Below, one piece after another: positions 44,633 to 54,225 of a stretch of 64,000 nt of DNA. The stretch's first letter is position 1; every line of letters begins with the position of its first letter. Origin of the DNA: Armatimonadota bacterium (GTDB lineage Bacteria; Armatimonadota; Fimbriimonadia; Fimbriimonadales; Fimbriimonadaceae); contig JAFDWX010000005.1 in the NCBI GenBank assembly GCA_018268255.1, positions 62,001 through 126,000 on the forward strand. The letters run 5' to 3'. The position numbers were made by a program, and so were the translations under genes. The notes under the pieces are model-generated. The model did no database searches and was not told the origin of the DNA. It saw nothing but the letters and a program-made list of their open reading frames with translations.

Positions 44633-45623
44633 CTCTTGAGAGCACCTCGATATCCAGCCCTTCCAAGCGGATTCGCCGGTCAACATAGACGATGGCACAG
44701 ATGACGCACCATATGGGGATTAAAACCAGGAGGACCAGGTATCCGGGAACCATCTCTACCAGTGAACTGATGATGCGGGCTACCTTGGGGCTATGAAACA
44801 GCTCTTGCGCGTAGACGGGAACCTCGAACAGTGCCAGAAACGCTCTTAATCCGGCTCCAAGAAAGAGGAACAGGATAAAGCAAAGCACCCAGACCGATCC
44901 GAAAACGTCATAACCCGACACCCGATCCCAGTTCTTTGCGAGCAGAAAGGATGATCGCTTGGAAGCCGCACGCGCACCCAGACCTTCCTCGACGATGACC
45001 GAGGGAGCGAGCGCCGTTCGGGTGGCGACGTAGGGAAACACGAGGAAGGTCATCAGGAATGCTGCCACACCCAAATACCCTGCGAGTGCGTCCCAAAGCC
45101 TGGTTCCCTCCGGACTAAACGCGCTCGCCAGCAGAAGCAATACCGCCAATACGGCGGGAATGAGCGCGCCGGAAGACGTGATCGCCAGTGCACCGAGCAT
45201 CTTCCCTAAGTTTCGGCTCGCCATCCGAGTCGCGTCGCGATCGGTACTGGGTTCGCCCAAGAGGTGGCGGAGTGTAATGTGCGTGACAATCCCTGATGAG
45301 TAAGCCACGGCGATGATGATGAGCGGGACGCCGACGAAGACCGTCAGGGCACCCGTCAGGAGAATCTCGCCAATCTCACGAGCCTTATTGCCCGGATCGC
45401 TCGTGGCCGTAAATCCTGGCAGCACAAAAGCGCCGAAATACACAAACACCGCATACGCCAGAAGCGTGGGAACCGCAACCAACCGAAGAAGCCGCAGACC
45501 AAGCTCTCGCATTACCAAGAAGCCCATATCCGTGATCTCTGAAGCCATCATGGGACGCAAAGCCAGCCGTCGCTCACGCATACGTAAGCGGGCTTGGATC
45601 GAATTGAGTGTGCTGAGTCTCAT
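44592..45623 (-). CDS. Polytopic membrane protein (343 aa), first gene of the DUF4129/DUF4350 operon
   Basis: About six transmembrane segments: VAVPTLLAYAVFVYFGAFVL, then VPLIIIAVAYSSGIV, LIPAVLAVLLLLASAF, VAAFLMTFLVFPYVA, VLCFILFLFLGAGLRAFLA and YLVLLVLIPIWCVICAI. Between segments 4 and 5 the motif TALAPSVIVEEGLGARAASKRSSFLLAKNWDR resembles the internal repeat of DUF975/YciC-like membrane proteins. The C-terminal tail is cytoplasmic and basic. It precedes the DUF4129 gene with an overlap. Confidence 0.7.
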   Translation of the reverse strand: MRLSTLNSIQARLRMRERRLALRPMMASEITDMGFLVMRELGLRLLRLVAVPTLLAYAVFVYFGAFVLPGFTATSDPGNKAREIGEILLTGALTVFVGVPLIIIAVAYSSGIVTHITLRHLLGEPSTDRDATRMASRNLGKMLGALAITSSGALIPAVLAVLLLLASAFSPEGTRLWDALAGYLGVAAFLMTFLVFPYVATRTALAPSVIVEEGLGARAASKRSSFLLAKNWDRVSGYDVFGSVWVLCFILFLFLGAGLRAFLALFEVPVYAQELFHSPKVARIISSLVEMVPGYLVLLVLIPIWCVICAIVYVDRRIRLEGLDIEVLSRDAKLVSAQLHTDP

Positions 45624-45684
45624 CTAATGCGGGGCTAAAGCCTAGGAATCACTTTACATTCTGGTACGTTTAAGTCTGAGACTA

Positions 45685-46392
45685 ATGTTAATCGCCGCAA
45701 CGCTTTCGATGCTACTGGGTGCCCAACCCACGATTCAAGAATGTATCCCGAATAACTTTAAATCTGCCACTTTTGTGGCGGAAAAAGTGAAGGGGATTCA
45801 ATCCGAACTCGCAAAAATCAACAAAGACTTTGGAACGGCGTATCGATTCGCCAAAACCAGCGTATGGCTGGAAGAACCCTTCAAGCTCCGGCTAGAGAGC
45901 GCGGTTGAGGATACATCCTTCACCTTCATAATGAATGGGCCCATCAAGGTGGCTAAGGCTCCGCGATCGAAGCTCAGCATCAAAGAAAACGTGGGTAAGA
46001 AACCCGGAAAACGCCAGACCGCCTTTGATTTCGGGCTCTTGACGCCTGCTCTGATGAGCGACCTGTTCGACGCCAAGTTCATCCGAGAGGATCGCGCAAC
46101 CGGAGCCTATGTCTTCGACCTGACGTACAAAAAATCGCTCGATGACGAGACAAAAAATCGTGTGTGGATGGATCCGAAGCGCGATGTCATGCTCAAAAGG
46201 GAGTGGTACAGCCAGATCGATGGACGATTGATGGCGATTTTCACCTACAGCGACTTTGTCCAGCAGAACGGAGTGAACTTCCCCACTGCCTATGAAGTGA
46301 AGAACGCAGACAATAAGTTGGCTGGCGCAATCCGCTACAAGAACCTGAAGCTCAACACTCCGATTGATGACTCGTACTTCAAGGTGAACTAG
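45685..46392 (+). CDS. LolA-like outer-membrane lipoprotein sorting protein
   Basis: 235 residues. A signal peptide (LIAATLSMLLGA) leads to a LolA/LppX-type half-barrel: the KVKGIQSELAKINKDFGTAYRFAKTSVWLEEPFKLRLES strand pair, then DLTYKKSLDDETKNRVWMDPKRDVMLKREWY and ending GVNFPTAYEVKNADNKLAG. These carry lipoproteins or lipids in the periplasm. Its presence suggests a diderm envelope. It is divergent from the membrane operon and its last 4 bases overlap the convergent GH15 gene. Confidence 0.75.
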   Translation: MLIAATLSMLLGAQPTIQECIPNNFKSATFVAEKVKGIQSELAKINKDFGTAYRFAKTSVWLEEPFKLRLESAVEDTSFTFIMNGPIKVAKAPRSKLSIKENVGKKPGKRQTAFDFGLLTPALMSDLFDAKFIREDRATGAYVFDLTYKKSLDDETKNRVWMDPKRDVMLKREWYSQIDGRLMAIFTYSDFVQQNGVNFPTAYEVKNADNKLAGAIRYKNLKLNTPIDDSYFKVN

Positions 46393-48209
46393 CCTCGGCG
46401 TTTTCGTTCGAGCAGTTTCGAGGTGCGGACAACTTCAGCGTGGGACCAAGTCAGCGGTGCCACGCTGAGCGGTTCGCCTGTTTCCGGGTGGTATTGCTCG
46501 CTCAGCATGCCTGTGGACGATGCGCGGTCCTTTGCCCAGTCAAGCCAGCGCTGAGCTTCGTCCAGATTCCCAAGCATGATTTCGACCTGGGCCAACCACA
46601 TGGTGCAGATAATCCATGGGTTGCCCGGGTGGTGGTCTGACCTCCGGAAGTAATAGTCACGTTCGTAGCGCGCAACGCCTCCGATGGGAGATTGAACAAC
46701 GCATTTGTCTCGAACCGCTGTCAAGGTCGATTGAAAGGCAGGATGATCAGCCGGCAGGGCTCCGAGCAACGCAATTTGGAGCGTTGCGCTATCCACAGTG
46801 CTGTCCGCCGTTGGATTGAGGCAACGGAAAATCCGGCCTGAATCGGGATCAACCATGTGCTCCAGCATCGCCTCCCGGAACCTATCCGCAGACTCGAGGT
46901 AGGCACCTGCCTCGGGGCGGCCGAGCGCAGCAGCCAGTTCGGCAGCATCGCTCAGAGCACCAACAACGGAGGCTACCGTAAACGCATGAGTTCCGCGCCT
47001 TTCCTCCCACAAATCCCAACTTGGCTTCGGTAGGCCAGTCGTTTCGTCTCTGTAGGCCATCAGAAACCGGCAGGGCAATGCGACGAAGTGATCGAAGTTC
47101 GAGGCGGCGTACTCCCGGTCGCCCGTACACTGCCAGTGATGCACAAACGCCTGGACCATGAGCGAAGTCTCGTCCTCTTGAATGGGTAAGACAGGCATTC
47201 CATCGACGATCCACGGGTGCCACGTCGCGCCAAATGTGCCATCGGGGCCATATTTGTGGAGATAGTAGGGCTGGGACTCGCTGGTGAGTGGGCGACAAAA
47301 TTCGAAATACCGGCGAGTGAAGTCGATTTCGCCAGAAAGGTCCATGGCCATGGAAACGAGGGCTCCATCTCGGGGCCACATGTAGCTGTAGGTGGAGCGG
47401 TTGGTTTTGAGGATGTCGCCATCGTTTGCCGCCAGAATGGCTCCGTTCTCGTTGGTTTGGGTCTTGATGATCCTCAGGCTGCTTTCCACCAGAGTTGGGG
47501 GTGGAGACGCGACATCGGTTGGGCAGACGCAAGATTGGGGTGGCATGAGTGACCTGAGAGCCTCAATCGAGTCGCCCGCAGCAATCCAAACATCAACCGA
47601 GGAATCTTCTTGGTTCCAGGTGAATCGGACCAGTGAATCCACGGAACCTTGATCAACAGCTCTCATCGAGAGTTCCCCATCGAAAGCATCCTCAAAAAGG
47701 CGACTCTCGCCGCTCTCCCCCCGCACGCCCGTCGAGTATTGATCGAGTGCGGAAGAGCCGACGGCCAGGTACACATCCCGTTTGTAATGCACCATCGAGT
47801 TGAGTTCTGGAACAAAAAGCGCGGTATCACCGATGTCCGATTCGCACAGCCGCAGATCCAGCCACCAGAAAATCCGAAGTTCGGCCCTACCCTTCAGTCC
47901 TTCGAAACGGCGGTAAAAAACAGGACGCTCAGGGTCCATCCACTCGATCAGCGCAAACTCAATTCCTAGTCCAGGGTGAATGTACTCCGTCCTGGCAACA
48001 TCGCCACACTGGCCTAGTTGCATCGAGACCTGCCAGGCGTCATCATCCGTCCACGAAAACTCACCGTCGACCCAAAAGCCCATCCGCAGCGGATGATTCT
48101 GAAGGTGGTTGTAGAGCCCAACACCAGGCCAATACAAGTCGCGGATAACGCCCCGATGGTCGAGGTTAACCAGCATTCGTTGGTTGCCAAATACAAGGGA
48201 ACGGGGCAT
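46389..48209 (-). CDS. Glycoside hydrolase family 15 (glucoamylase/trehalase-like)
   Basis: 606 residues. N-terminal super-sandwich: LVFGNQRMLVNLDHRGVIRDLYWPGVGLYNH. The (alpha/alpha)6 barrel follows: STYSYMWPRDGALVSMAMDL, LPIQEDETSLMV, PKPSWDLWEERRGTHAFT (candidate acid Glu) and the C-terminal EQYHPETGEPLSVAPLTWSHAEVV (candidate base Glu). Bacterial GH15 cleaves terminal alpha-1,4 glucose from oligosaccharides or trehalose. No signal peptide, so cytosolic, perhaps in glycogen or oligosaccharide turnover. It ends the long minus-strand run. Confidence 0.93.
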   Translation of the reverse strand: MPRSLVFGNQRMLVNLDHRGVIRDLYWPGVGLYNHLQNHPLRMGFWVDGEFSWTDDDAWQVSMQLGQCGDVARTEYIHPGLGIEFALIEWMDPERPVFYRRFEGLKGRAELRIFWWLDLRLCESDIGDTALFVPELNSMVHYKRDVYLAVGSSALDQYSTGVRGESGESRLFEDAFDGELSMRAVDQGSVDSLVRFTWNQEDSSVDVWIAAGDSIEALRSLMPPQSCVCPTDVASPPPTLVESSLRIIKTQTNENGAILAANDGDILKTNRSTYSYMWPRDGALVSMAMDLSGEIDFTRRYFEFCRPLTSESQPYYLHKYGPDGTFGATWHPWIVDGMPVLPIQEDETSLMVQAFVHHWQCTGDREYAASNFDHFVALPCRFLMAYRDETTGLPKPSWDLWEERRGTHAFTVASVVGALSDAAELAAALGRPEAGAYLESADRFREAMLEHMVDPDSGRIFRCLNPTADSTVDSATLQIALLGALPADHPAFQSTLTAVRDKCVVQSPIGGVARYERDYYFRRSDHHPGNPWIICTMWLAQVEIMLGNLDEAQRWLDWAKDRASSTGMLSEQYHPETGEPLSVAPLTWSHAEVVRTSKLLERKRRG

Positions 48210-48231
48210 TTACAGCCGTGGAGGATACCGT

Positions 48232-48438
48232 CTAGTCCGGATATCGGTCTCGGAGCATTTCCGCCAATTCCTCTGGATCTACCAGGACGACCTTGTGTCC
48301 ATCCCATGCTGCCACTTTGTTGTTGTGGCGGAGATGCTCTTCCATGGCATCTTCCACCGCCCGCCGAACGGTTTCATCCAGCGCGTCCACATTTTTGAGA
48401 AGCTCGTGCAAGTCCATCTGATCAGTTAGTGGTTCCAT
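48232..48438 (-). CDS. Small partner of the zeta-type kinase (68 aa), possible antidote
   Basis: Sequence: a short acidic leader, then a helix VDALDETVRRAVEDAMEEHLRHNNKVAAWDGHKVVLVDPEEL. This resembles the small proteins often encoded next to zeta-toxin-like P-loop kinases (a helix with EALxxH, then VxWxxGKVVxxxPE). Predicted to be acidic and helical. The ATG at 48438 lies inside the end of the zeta gene (13-base overlap). It follows, rather than precedes, the kinase. The antidote role is inference. Confidence 0.62.
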   Translation of the reverse strand: MEPLTDQMDLHELLKNVDALDETVRRAVEDAMEEHLRHNNKVAAWDGHKVVLVDPEELAEMLRDRYPD

Positions 48439-49007
48439 TGGCGACAAATCTCGTTCCAGAGTTCGGGCTGATGGATATCGGTGGGAAGCCCGTTGCCACC
48501 GCTGGCAATACGTTTCGGATTGTTCAGCCTCGAGTTATCATACATGGCCCACGTGTCGACTTCCTTCATGTATGAGCGAAAGAAGTGCCTGAGACCTCGC
48601 TCGTACCGTCTCCGAACAGTTTCTTCGGGAACGTCGTGTCCACCCAGTCTAACTCGAGTGGCCACTCGGCTCACCGCCAAATCGGACGACCTCAGCCACA
48701 TGAAAATCAGGTGGATCTCATACCCATCTTCATGGAGACGCTCCAATCTGGGCACCAGCTTGGCCGTGGCAAGCGTTGTTTCCAAAGCAAAGCTTTGCCG
48801 ACCGTCCTCAATGCGATCCAGCTCTTGTACAAGGAGCCTTCCCGCCTGTAGGTCTGCCGTCGTCGATCTCACACCAGAAATTTCCTGCGCGATGAGATCC
48901 GCATTGACAAATTGGACGGATTCGGCAAGAAGCGCAAGAGCGGTCGTGCTCTTTCCTGATCCGTTAGGACCCGCGAGAATCACGGCTTGAGGCTTGTGGC
49001 TGCTCAC
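48426..49007 (-). CDS. Zeta-toxin-family P-loop kinase
   Basis: 193 residues from GTG 49007. Walker A AGPNGSGKST (13-21), followed by VQFVNADLIAQE, QSFALETTLATAKLVPRL (the substrate-specific E and T region), HLIFMWLRSSDLAVSRVATRVRLGGHDVPEETVRRRYERGLRHFF and ending YDNSRLNNPKRIASGG. Zeta toxins phosphorylate UDP-GlcNAc precursors, but many chromosomal members of this short clade have not been tested. The GTG shares its bases with the stop of the upstream histidine kinase (GAGTGA), so its expression is coupled to that gene. Confidence 0.85.
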   Translation of the reverse strand: MSSHKPQAVILAGPNGSGKSTTALALLAESVQFVNADLIAQEISGVRSTTADLQAGRLLVQELDRIEDGRQSFALETTLATAKLVPRLERLHEDGYEIHLIFMWLRSSDLAVSRVATRVRLGGHDVPEETVRRRYERGLRHFFRSYMKEVDTWAMYDNSRLNNPKRIASGGNGLPTDIHQPELWNEICRQWNH

Positions 49008-50290
49008 TCGGGCACGTGCGGGAACTCGATTCTGAATGTCGAGCCCTTCCCAACTTCCGAGTCGATGGAGACTTTTCCTTGGTGTGTTGCGGCCAGTTCC
49101 AATACGATCTTGGTGCCCCATCCTGAGCCACCGCTTCTACCCCAGAACGATCGCGCTGTCCCGGCCAAGATTCGCTCGGCGACCTCAGCCTTCATACCCG
49201 GGCCTTGATCGACGACCTCAAAGATATGCGTCGGCTCGGAGTACTTATATCTCACCGTTACAGTCTTCCAACCCGAATCATCTTCCGAATCCAAGTGATT
49301 GGGTTCAACTGTTTCGGCAACTGCTTTGACCGCGTTGCTGACCAAGTTCTGCGCTATTCGGAAAACGTACATTTCATCGTGTTTGGTCATCGGAGCATCC
49401 TCTTGGATGTCGTACACCATGCGCACTTGCTGCGCCCGAGCCTCGCTTTCAAGGAAAGCGGCACCCATCCGAATCGCTTCTGCCATGGGCCCGACCGCAC
49501 AACTCGGTTCGAGAGTTTTGCCTGCTGACAGGTCGCTCATGAGAATCGAGTACCGTTTGATCCGGTCGATGGATCGCGCCAGTTCTTGAAAAGTCGTGTC
49601 GATTTCGTTGACCTGCTCAATGATCTTTTCGGGCACTTCGATCTCCACGAGATCATCTCTCAGGCTGTCTACCGTGTAGTCGCTATAGCTCACGTTGGCC
49701 TCAAGCGCAAAGGCCAGATTCTTGATGTCGTGACCAACCTTGCCCATTCCCAAGAGTTGCGACGCTCGGGTGGATTCATCCAGCAGCTTGGAGTTGAGAT
49801 AGGCCATGGTGCTGATCGCACTGACAGTATCCAGAACAATCGCATCGCTCGCATCAAATTGGCCGCCTTGTTTGTTCACAAGCTGAACCACACCGATCGG
49901 CTCTTCATCCTCAAGCATGAGCGGAACTGTGATCATCGTCGCGATCTTGGTATCCGCGCCGATTCGACTTTCGACCTTTTTGCGCTCCTCATCATCGGGA
50001 GCGAAGTTGCTGATGAGCGACTTGCGGGTTTGAAAAACCTGCCCAGCGACTCCGTAATCGTCGGGAATGTCTTGGAAGGTGAGGCGTTCCGCGACTTCTC
50101 GGGGCAAAACGTGGCGAAACTGGAGGCAGTGCCGCTCTTTGTCGTGCAGATAGATAGTTCCACCGTTGGCGTGGGCAGCTTCGACGCAGATTTGCAGCAC
50201 GTCGCTCAGCAAATCGTCGAACTTGCCAGTACCGGTGAGCTTGCGAGCAGCAAGATGCACCGCAGCCAGAAGGGGAGCCTGATCGTTCAT
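49004..50290 (-). CDS. GAF-domain sensor histidine kinase
   Basis: About 428 residues. GAF domain (30-175): QICVEAAHANGGTIYLHDKE, IPDDYGVAGQVFQTRKSLI, MITVPLMLEDEEPIGVVQLVNK. Dimerisation helix near 195: GMGKVGHDIKNLAFALEANV with phospho-acceptor His. HATPase: VFRIAQNLVSNAVKAVAE (N-box), VDQGPGMK (G1), GRSGGSGWGTKIVLEL and STFRIEFPHV. No membrane segment. It starts 25 bases after pstB (ATG 50290) and overlaps the zeta gene. No response regulator follows. Possibly a cytosolic phosphate or nitrogen sensor. Confidence 0.88.
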   Translation of the reverse strand: MNDQAPLLAAVHLAARKLTGTGKFDDLLSDVLQICVEAAHANGGTIYLHDKERHCLQFRHVLPREVAERLTFQDIPDDYGVAGQVFQTRKSLISNFAPDDEERKKVESRIGADTKIATMITVPLMLEDEEPIGVVQLVNKQGGQFDASDAIVLDTVSAISTMAYLNSKLLDESTRASQLLGMGKVGHDIKNLAFALEANVSYSDYTVDSLRDDLVEIEVPEKIIEQVNEIDTTFQELARSIDRIKRYSILMSDLSAGKTLEPSCAVGPMAEAIRMGAAFLESEARAQQVRMVYDIQEDAPMTKHDEMYVFRIAQNLVSNAVKAVAETVEPNHLDSEDDSGWKTVTVRYKYSEPTHIFEVVDQGPGMKAEVAERILAGTARSFWGRSGGSGWGTKIVLELAATHQGKVSIDSEVGKGSTFRIEFPHVPE

Positions 50291-50315
50291 GACGCCAAAA
50301 GGCAAGTTTACCGGT

Positions 50316-51134
50316 TTAGCCAAAGCGCCCGGTGATATAGTCCTCGGTTTCTTTCTTCGCTGGAGCTTGGAAGATCACTTCAGTCGTGTTGACCTCAATG
50401 AGTTGACCAAGATAGAAAAACGCTGTGTAGTCGCTCGCACGCTGCGCCTGTTGCATGTTGTGCGTGACAATAACGATGGTGTACTGCTCGCGCAGCTCTA
50501 ACATGAGGTCTTCGATACGCCCTGTCGCGATCGGGTCCAGAGCTGAACAAGGCTCGTCCATCAGGATCACTTCAGGTTCGACCGCGAGGGTTCGAGCGAT
50601 GCATAGGCGTTGCTGCTGGCCGCCGGAAAGCGCCATTGCACTCTGTCGAAGTTTGTCCTTGACTTCCTCCCACAAAAATGAGCGCTGAAGGCAATCCTCA
50701 ACAATATCGTCGAGATCCGACTTACTCCGAATTCCGTGGATGCGTGGTCCGTACGCGATGTTATCGAAAATAGACATCGGAAATGGATTAGGCTTTTGGA
50801 AAACCATTCCGACCTGCTTTCGGAGGGCGACGGGATCGACGTTCTTGCTGTAGATATCTGTCCCGTCCAGGGTGATCTTCCCTTCCAGCCTCGACCCATC
50901 GATGAGGTCGTTCATCCGGTTGAGGCTTCTCAGGAACGTGGACTTGCCACAACCCGAAGGTCCGATGAGCGCGGTGATGCGATGGCGGGCAATGTCCAGC
51001 GAAATGTTCTTCAGAGCGTGAAATGCCCCGTAGTAGAAATCGACGTTTTGCGCGCGAATTTTGGGCTGCGCGTGCTCAATTTCTTCCACTATTGCCATAG
51101 CTGCTGCGAAATTTTTGGTGCGCTCCGAAATCAT
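50316..51134 (-). CDS. pstB: Phosphate ABC transporter ATP-binding protein PstB
   Basis: 272 residues. Walker [22 protein letters not shown]-loop [26 protein letters not shown], signature [16 protein letters not shown], Walker [14 protein letters not shown] and the switch His [22 protein letters not shown]. These are the motifs of PstB rather than general ABC ATPases. It couples ATP hydrolysis to phosphate import by PstSCA. pstS, pstC, pstA and phoU are not in this window, so the transporter is split. It is 35 bases after aroC. Confidence 0.96.
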   Translation of the reverse strand: MISERTKNFAAAMAIVEEIEHAQPKIRAQNVDFYYGAFHALKNISLDIARHRITALIGPSGCGKSTFLRSLNRMNDLIDGSRLEGKITLDGTDIYSKNVDPVALRKQVGMVFQKPNPFPMSIFDNIAYGPRIHGIRSKSDLDDIVEDCLQRSFLWEEVKDKLRQSAMALSGGQQQRLCIARTLAVEPEVILMDEPCSALDPIATGRIEDLMLELREQYTIVIVTHNMQQAQRASDYTAFFYLGQLIEVNTTEVIFQAPAKKETEDYITGRFG

Positions 51135-51169
51135 GTTCCTTGGCCCAACTCAATTGTGCGAAAGGATGG

Positions 51170-52255
51170 TTAAGAGAATGTTAAGGATTGTTGCCGTAGA
51201 GCGTGATCGACGAGGACTAGGGCAACCATGGCCTCCACCATGGGAACTGCTCTGGGAAGTACGCAAGGGTCGTGCCGACCTCGCCCTTTGAGGGTGGTGT
51301 TTTCCAGATCTGTTGTGACGGTGTGCTGCTCGTGCATGATCGTAGCCGTCGGCTTGAAAGCCGCACGAACTAGGATCGGCATACCGTTTGAAATCCCGCC
51401 CTGAATACCTCCCGAGTTATTCTTTCTTGTGAAGACCTGGCGATTTTCGTCTGATTCGAACTCGTCGTTGTGCTCCATTCCGGTCATCAGCGCGCCCGCG
51501 AATCCGCTGCCGGATTCGAACCCCTTGCACGCCGGAAGCGACAAAAGGGCCTTGGCTAGGTCGGCTTCCAATTTGTCGAAAACGGGCTCACCCCACCCCG
51601 CAGGGACACCTTTTGCAAGGCACTGAATCGTGCCTCCGACCGAGTTGCCGTTCTTACGGATTTGTTCGATGAAATCCAGCATTTGTGCCGCCATCTGAAC
51701 GTCTGGGCAACGGACCGGATTCGCTTCGACCTGATCCAAGGTCACGGCCAGCGGATCGATATCAGCACGGAGGCGGTGAACCGATTCCACCCATGCCAAG
51801 ACTTCTGCGCCAAATCGCTCTCGAAGGACTTTTTTGGCCAATGCTCCCGCGGCGACCCGTCCGATGGTCTCTCGCGCGCTCGCCCGTCCTCCGCCCGAAG
51901 GGGCCCGGATGCCGTACTTCTGATCGTAAGCGTAGTCGGCATGGCTCGGCCTATACTTCTCGCGCATCTCGTCGTAGTCACGGGATCGTCCATCGGAATT
52001 GAAAACCACCATCGCAATCGGCGTGCCGAGCGTGAGCCCATCTTCCACACCGCTGACAATCTGGATTTGGTCAGCCTCTTTTCGCTGCGTCGTGATGCTG
52101 CTCTGGCCGGGTCGCCGGCGGTCCAGTTCGAATTGGATTTCCTCTGGTGTAATAGGGATTCTTGGCGGACATCCGTCCACAACACATCCAACGGCCACCC
52201 CATGCGATTCGCCAAAGGTTGAGACTCGAAACAGGGTGCCATGCGTGCTGGACAT
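51170..52255 (-). CDS. aroC: Chorismate synthase
   Basis: 361 residues. Signature [19 protein letters not shown] at the start (family GESHG), [76 protein letters not shown] and [16 protein letters not shown]. It turns EPSP into chorismate with reduced FMN, the last step of the shikimate pathway. It lies 24 bases after an unknown gene and before pstB. Confidence 0.98.
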   Translation of the reverse strand: MSSTHGTLFRVSTFGESHGVAVGCVVDGCPPRIPITPEEIQFELDRRRPGQSSITTQRKEADQIQIVSGVEDGLTLGTPIAMVVFNSDGRSRDYDEMREKYRPSHADYAYDQKYGIRAPSGGGRASARETIGRVAAGALAKKVLRERFGAEVLAWVESVHRLRADIDPLAVTLDQVEANPVRCPDVQMAAQMLDFIEQIRKNGNSVGGTIQCLAKGVPAGWGEPVFDKLEADLAKALLSLPACKGFESGSGFAGALMTGMEHNDEFESDENRQVFTRKNNSGGIQGGISNGMPILVRAAFKPTATIMHEQHTVTTDLENTTLKGRGRHDPCVLPRAVPMVEAMVALVLVDHALRQQSLTFS

Positions 52256-52279
52256 TGCCAGGCAGTTTACCGATTGGCT

Positions 52280-52684
52280 CTACTGCGGAAACGGTTCGCG
52301 GTTTTGACCTTCTCGAGGCGGATGGGGAAGGTCAGGATTACGGGGCACACGGGCACCAAGACCTCCCGGAGGGTCGTCCCCTCCCAAAAACCGCTTTCCA
52401 TACGGATTGTCCGCTGTTGTGTCCTGAACGTGCGCGAGGATAAGGTCTGCAACCAAGTTGGAAAGCTGAATTTGGGTTAGGCGCGCGAGCTTTTCAAGAA
52501 GTTTTGGTGCCGCGGCTGGATTGGGTAGGGGGATTACGGCAGCAATATTGAGTGCCCGACCTTCTCCGTTTTCAATATAAAGGTCCGATTCAAAACAGCG
52601 AACGAGTTCGCTGCCGTCGGGCTCATAGCCTGGAATAAGTTCATACTTCTCGTTCCACCCCAGGTACACAACGGGAGACTGCAT
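52280..52684 (-). CDS. Hypothetical protein (134 aa)
   Basis: I do not recognise a family. It opens with QSPVVYLGWNEKYELIPGYEPDGSELVR, has a strand-rich middle (DLYIENGEGRALNIAAVIPLPNP) and a helical region (LLEKLARLTQIQLSNLVADLILAHVQD), then a Gly/Pro/Arg-rich tail. No signal peptide or membrane segment. ATG 52684 has AAAGGTG four bases upstream; a GTG at 52690 is an alternative. It lies between the alkyltransferase-like gene and aroC in the long minus-strand run. Confidence 0.6.
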   Translation of the reverse strand: MQSPVVYLGWNEKYELIPGYEPDGSELVRCFESDLYIENGEGRALNIAAVIPLPNPAAAPKLLEKLARLTQIQLSNLVADLILAHVQDTTADNPYGKRFLGGDDPPGGLGARVPRNPDLPHPPREGQNREPFPQ

Positions 52685-52747
52685 GTTCACCTTTCATAGG
52701 CACCCGGCGTGACCATGGTGTCTTCTTCATAGTACATAGAGATGACG

Positions 52748-53071
52748 CTAGTCCAGCAAAAATTCTCGCTCGACGAAGTAAATCTTTTCCACTTTTCCCT
52801 CGACAAAGCCGACGCCTTCTTCTTCGAGACGATCTCGTTGGATTTGGGCCGCGTGGGGACCTCTCTTTTCGATGGGCAACCTGCCATCCGCACCGATGAC
52901 GCGCCACCAAGGCAGTGCGTCGCCATCCTCAAGCGAAGCCATCCACCGGCCAACCACAAGTCCGCTCACAGGGTTCCTGAGCGACCTGCCAACCATCCCG
53001 TAGCTCGCAACTCGGCCCCGTGGGATTTTGTTGACCTGCTCGATGAGGTGAGCTAGCGCGTTGCTAAGCAT
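52748..53071 (-). CDS. Alkyltransferase-like protein (Atl), MGMT fold without the acceptor cysteine
   Basis: 107 residues of the MGMT DNA-binding domain: IEQVNKIPRGRVASYGMVGRSL, the Arg-finger-like segment and then LPWWRVIGADGRL. In true MGMT the motif is PCHRV; here the Cys-His pair is Trp-Trp, so it cannot transfer alkyl groups. Atl proteins bind O6-alkylguanine and recruit nucleotide excision repair. It overlaps the amidohydrolase gene by 19 bases. Confidence 0.9.
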   Translation of the reverse strand: MLSNALAHLIEQVNKIPRGRVASYGMVGRSLRNPVSGLVVGRWMASLEDGDALPWWRVIGADGRLPIEKRGPHAAQIQRDRLEEEGVGFVEGKVEKIYFVEREFLLD

Positions 53072-54225
53072 GCTGGTGTCAATCCTTCCACAAACGAAAC
53101 ATCCGACGGCTTGCTGGACTCGATAAGATGATCAATCGTGGCTAAGCTTGGTGCTTCAATCTTGATCAATGGAACTGTCGAACCTACCCGGATGGTCCAA
53201 TCAGAGTATCCCAGACTCTCCGCGCCCATCGTCGTTGCCATCGTCCACACTTCCTCGGCGGTGATATATTCTCCTTTCTTCCTGGAAACGTCCAAGGCTG
53301 CTCGCATCTCTGCAAACATATCGATCGGACCGCTGCTGGCGGCGGAGTCCATTCCGAGTCCGACCTTTACCCCAGTAGACAGAAATTGACGAACGGGAGC
53401 CTGGCTGCATCCCAGAGTTTCGTTAGAGCGAGGGCAATGGGCGACAACGGCTCCGGATTTCCCGATTTCCAGAACTTCGTCGGAGCGAACGTCACAGCAG
53501 TGGACCAACTGGCAGTTTCCGTTCAGAATTCCCAAAGACTGCATATATTCCAGAGGCGACATGCATTTTGAATTCAGGATTAGACCATTATTCTTGTAGA
53601 ATTCTGCAAGTGGTCCAGCATGATTTGAGTAAAGTTGGCGCTCAGTGATATGTTCGGAGAAGTGGATGCTGAAGAACGGCGAATGGGCAAAGTTCGTCAA
53701 GGTTTTTGCATCAACCGTGAACAACGCGTGGGGGGTTAGCGTGATCCCAGGAAAGTGATTCGCTTGTCGCGCGCGTTTCTCGTTGATACTGGCTAACTTT
53801 GCGGCCGGATCGTGGGATTCGCGAACCGTGATCACTTCCTGGAATAGGTGGCCCTGCAGCCCGGTAGCCCGCATCGCTGCTCCGCTTCCCGGTCGATCAC
53901 TGTGCTCTGCAATGAGGGCGACACCGGTAGATAAGTTCTCCAATGCAGCCGTGAGGCATGCTTGTTCGACTTCAAGAGGAGATTCCTCGGATTTGAGCTT
54001 GGCAACTTCGAAGAGCCACTCCGGGTACGGAATACCGTTCAATTTGCCCTGCATCCCGCGGTACTCCAGATGTGAATGCGCGTTGACAAAGGCGGGGGAA
54101 AGCACAAATAGATCCGGCATTCCGGAGTGCGGGCCAATTCGGGTCACGATTCCCGATTCGATTTCGACTTCTAGACCGTGGCGGAGTTCGCCGTCCAGGA
54201 AAATCGCCTGCGGTCTGAGAATCAT
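53053..54225 (-). CDS. Amidohydrolase family deaminase (chlorohydrolase/aminofutalosine deaminase-like)
   Basis: 390 residues. Metal motifs: [46 protein letters not shown] and [22 protein letters not shown]. That order fits the cytosine deaminase/TRZ-ATZ class, which binds one metal. Candidate substrates include 5-methylthioadenosine, S-adenosylhomocysteine and aminodeoxyfutalosine (menaquinone route). I cannot choose among them from sequence. It overlaps the pseudopilin gene by 4 bases (ATGA). Confidence 0.8.
   Translation of the reverse strand: MILRPQAIFLDGELRHGLEVEIESGIVTRIGPHSGMPDLFVLSPAFVNAHSHLEYRGMQGKLNGIPYPEWLFEVAKLKSEESPLEVEQACLTAALENLSTGVALIAEHSDRPGSGAAMRATGLQGHLFQEVITVRESHDPAAKLASINEKRARQANHFPGITLTPHALFTVDAKTLTNFAHSPFFSIHFSEHITERQLYSNHAGPLAEFYKNNGLILNSKCMSPLEYMQSLGILNGNCQLVHCCDVRSDEVLEIGKSGAVVAHCPRSNETLGCSQAPVRQFLSTGVKVGLGMDSAASSGPIDMFAEMRAALDVSRKKGEYITAEEVWTMATTMGAESLGYSDWTIRVGSTVPLIKIEAPSLATIDHLIESSKPSDVSFVEGLTPACLATR

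Noticed and set aside
52280-52684. Homology between this protein and the 112-aa STAS-like protein (both start near GWNE)
   Set aside because: Only a five-residue match at the N-terminus; the rest is dissimilar.
54222-54225. A frameshift joining the pseudopilin and amidohydrolase genes
   Set aside because: The 4-base ATGA overlap is a normal coupling; both proteins are complete.
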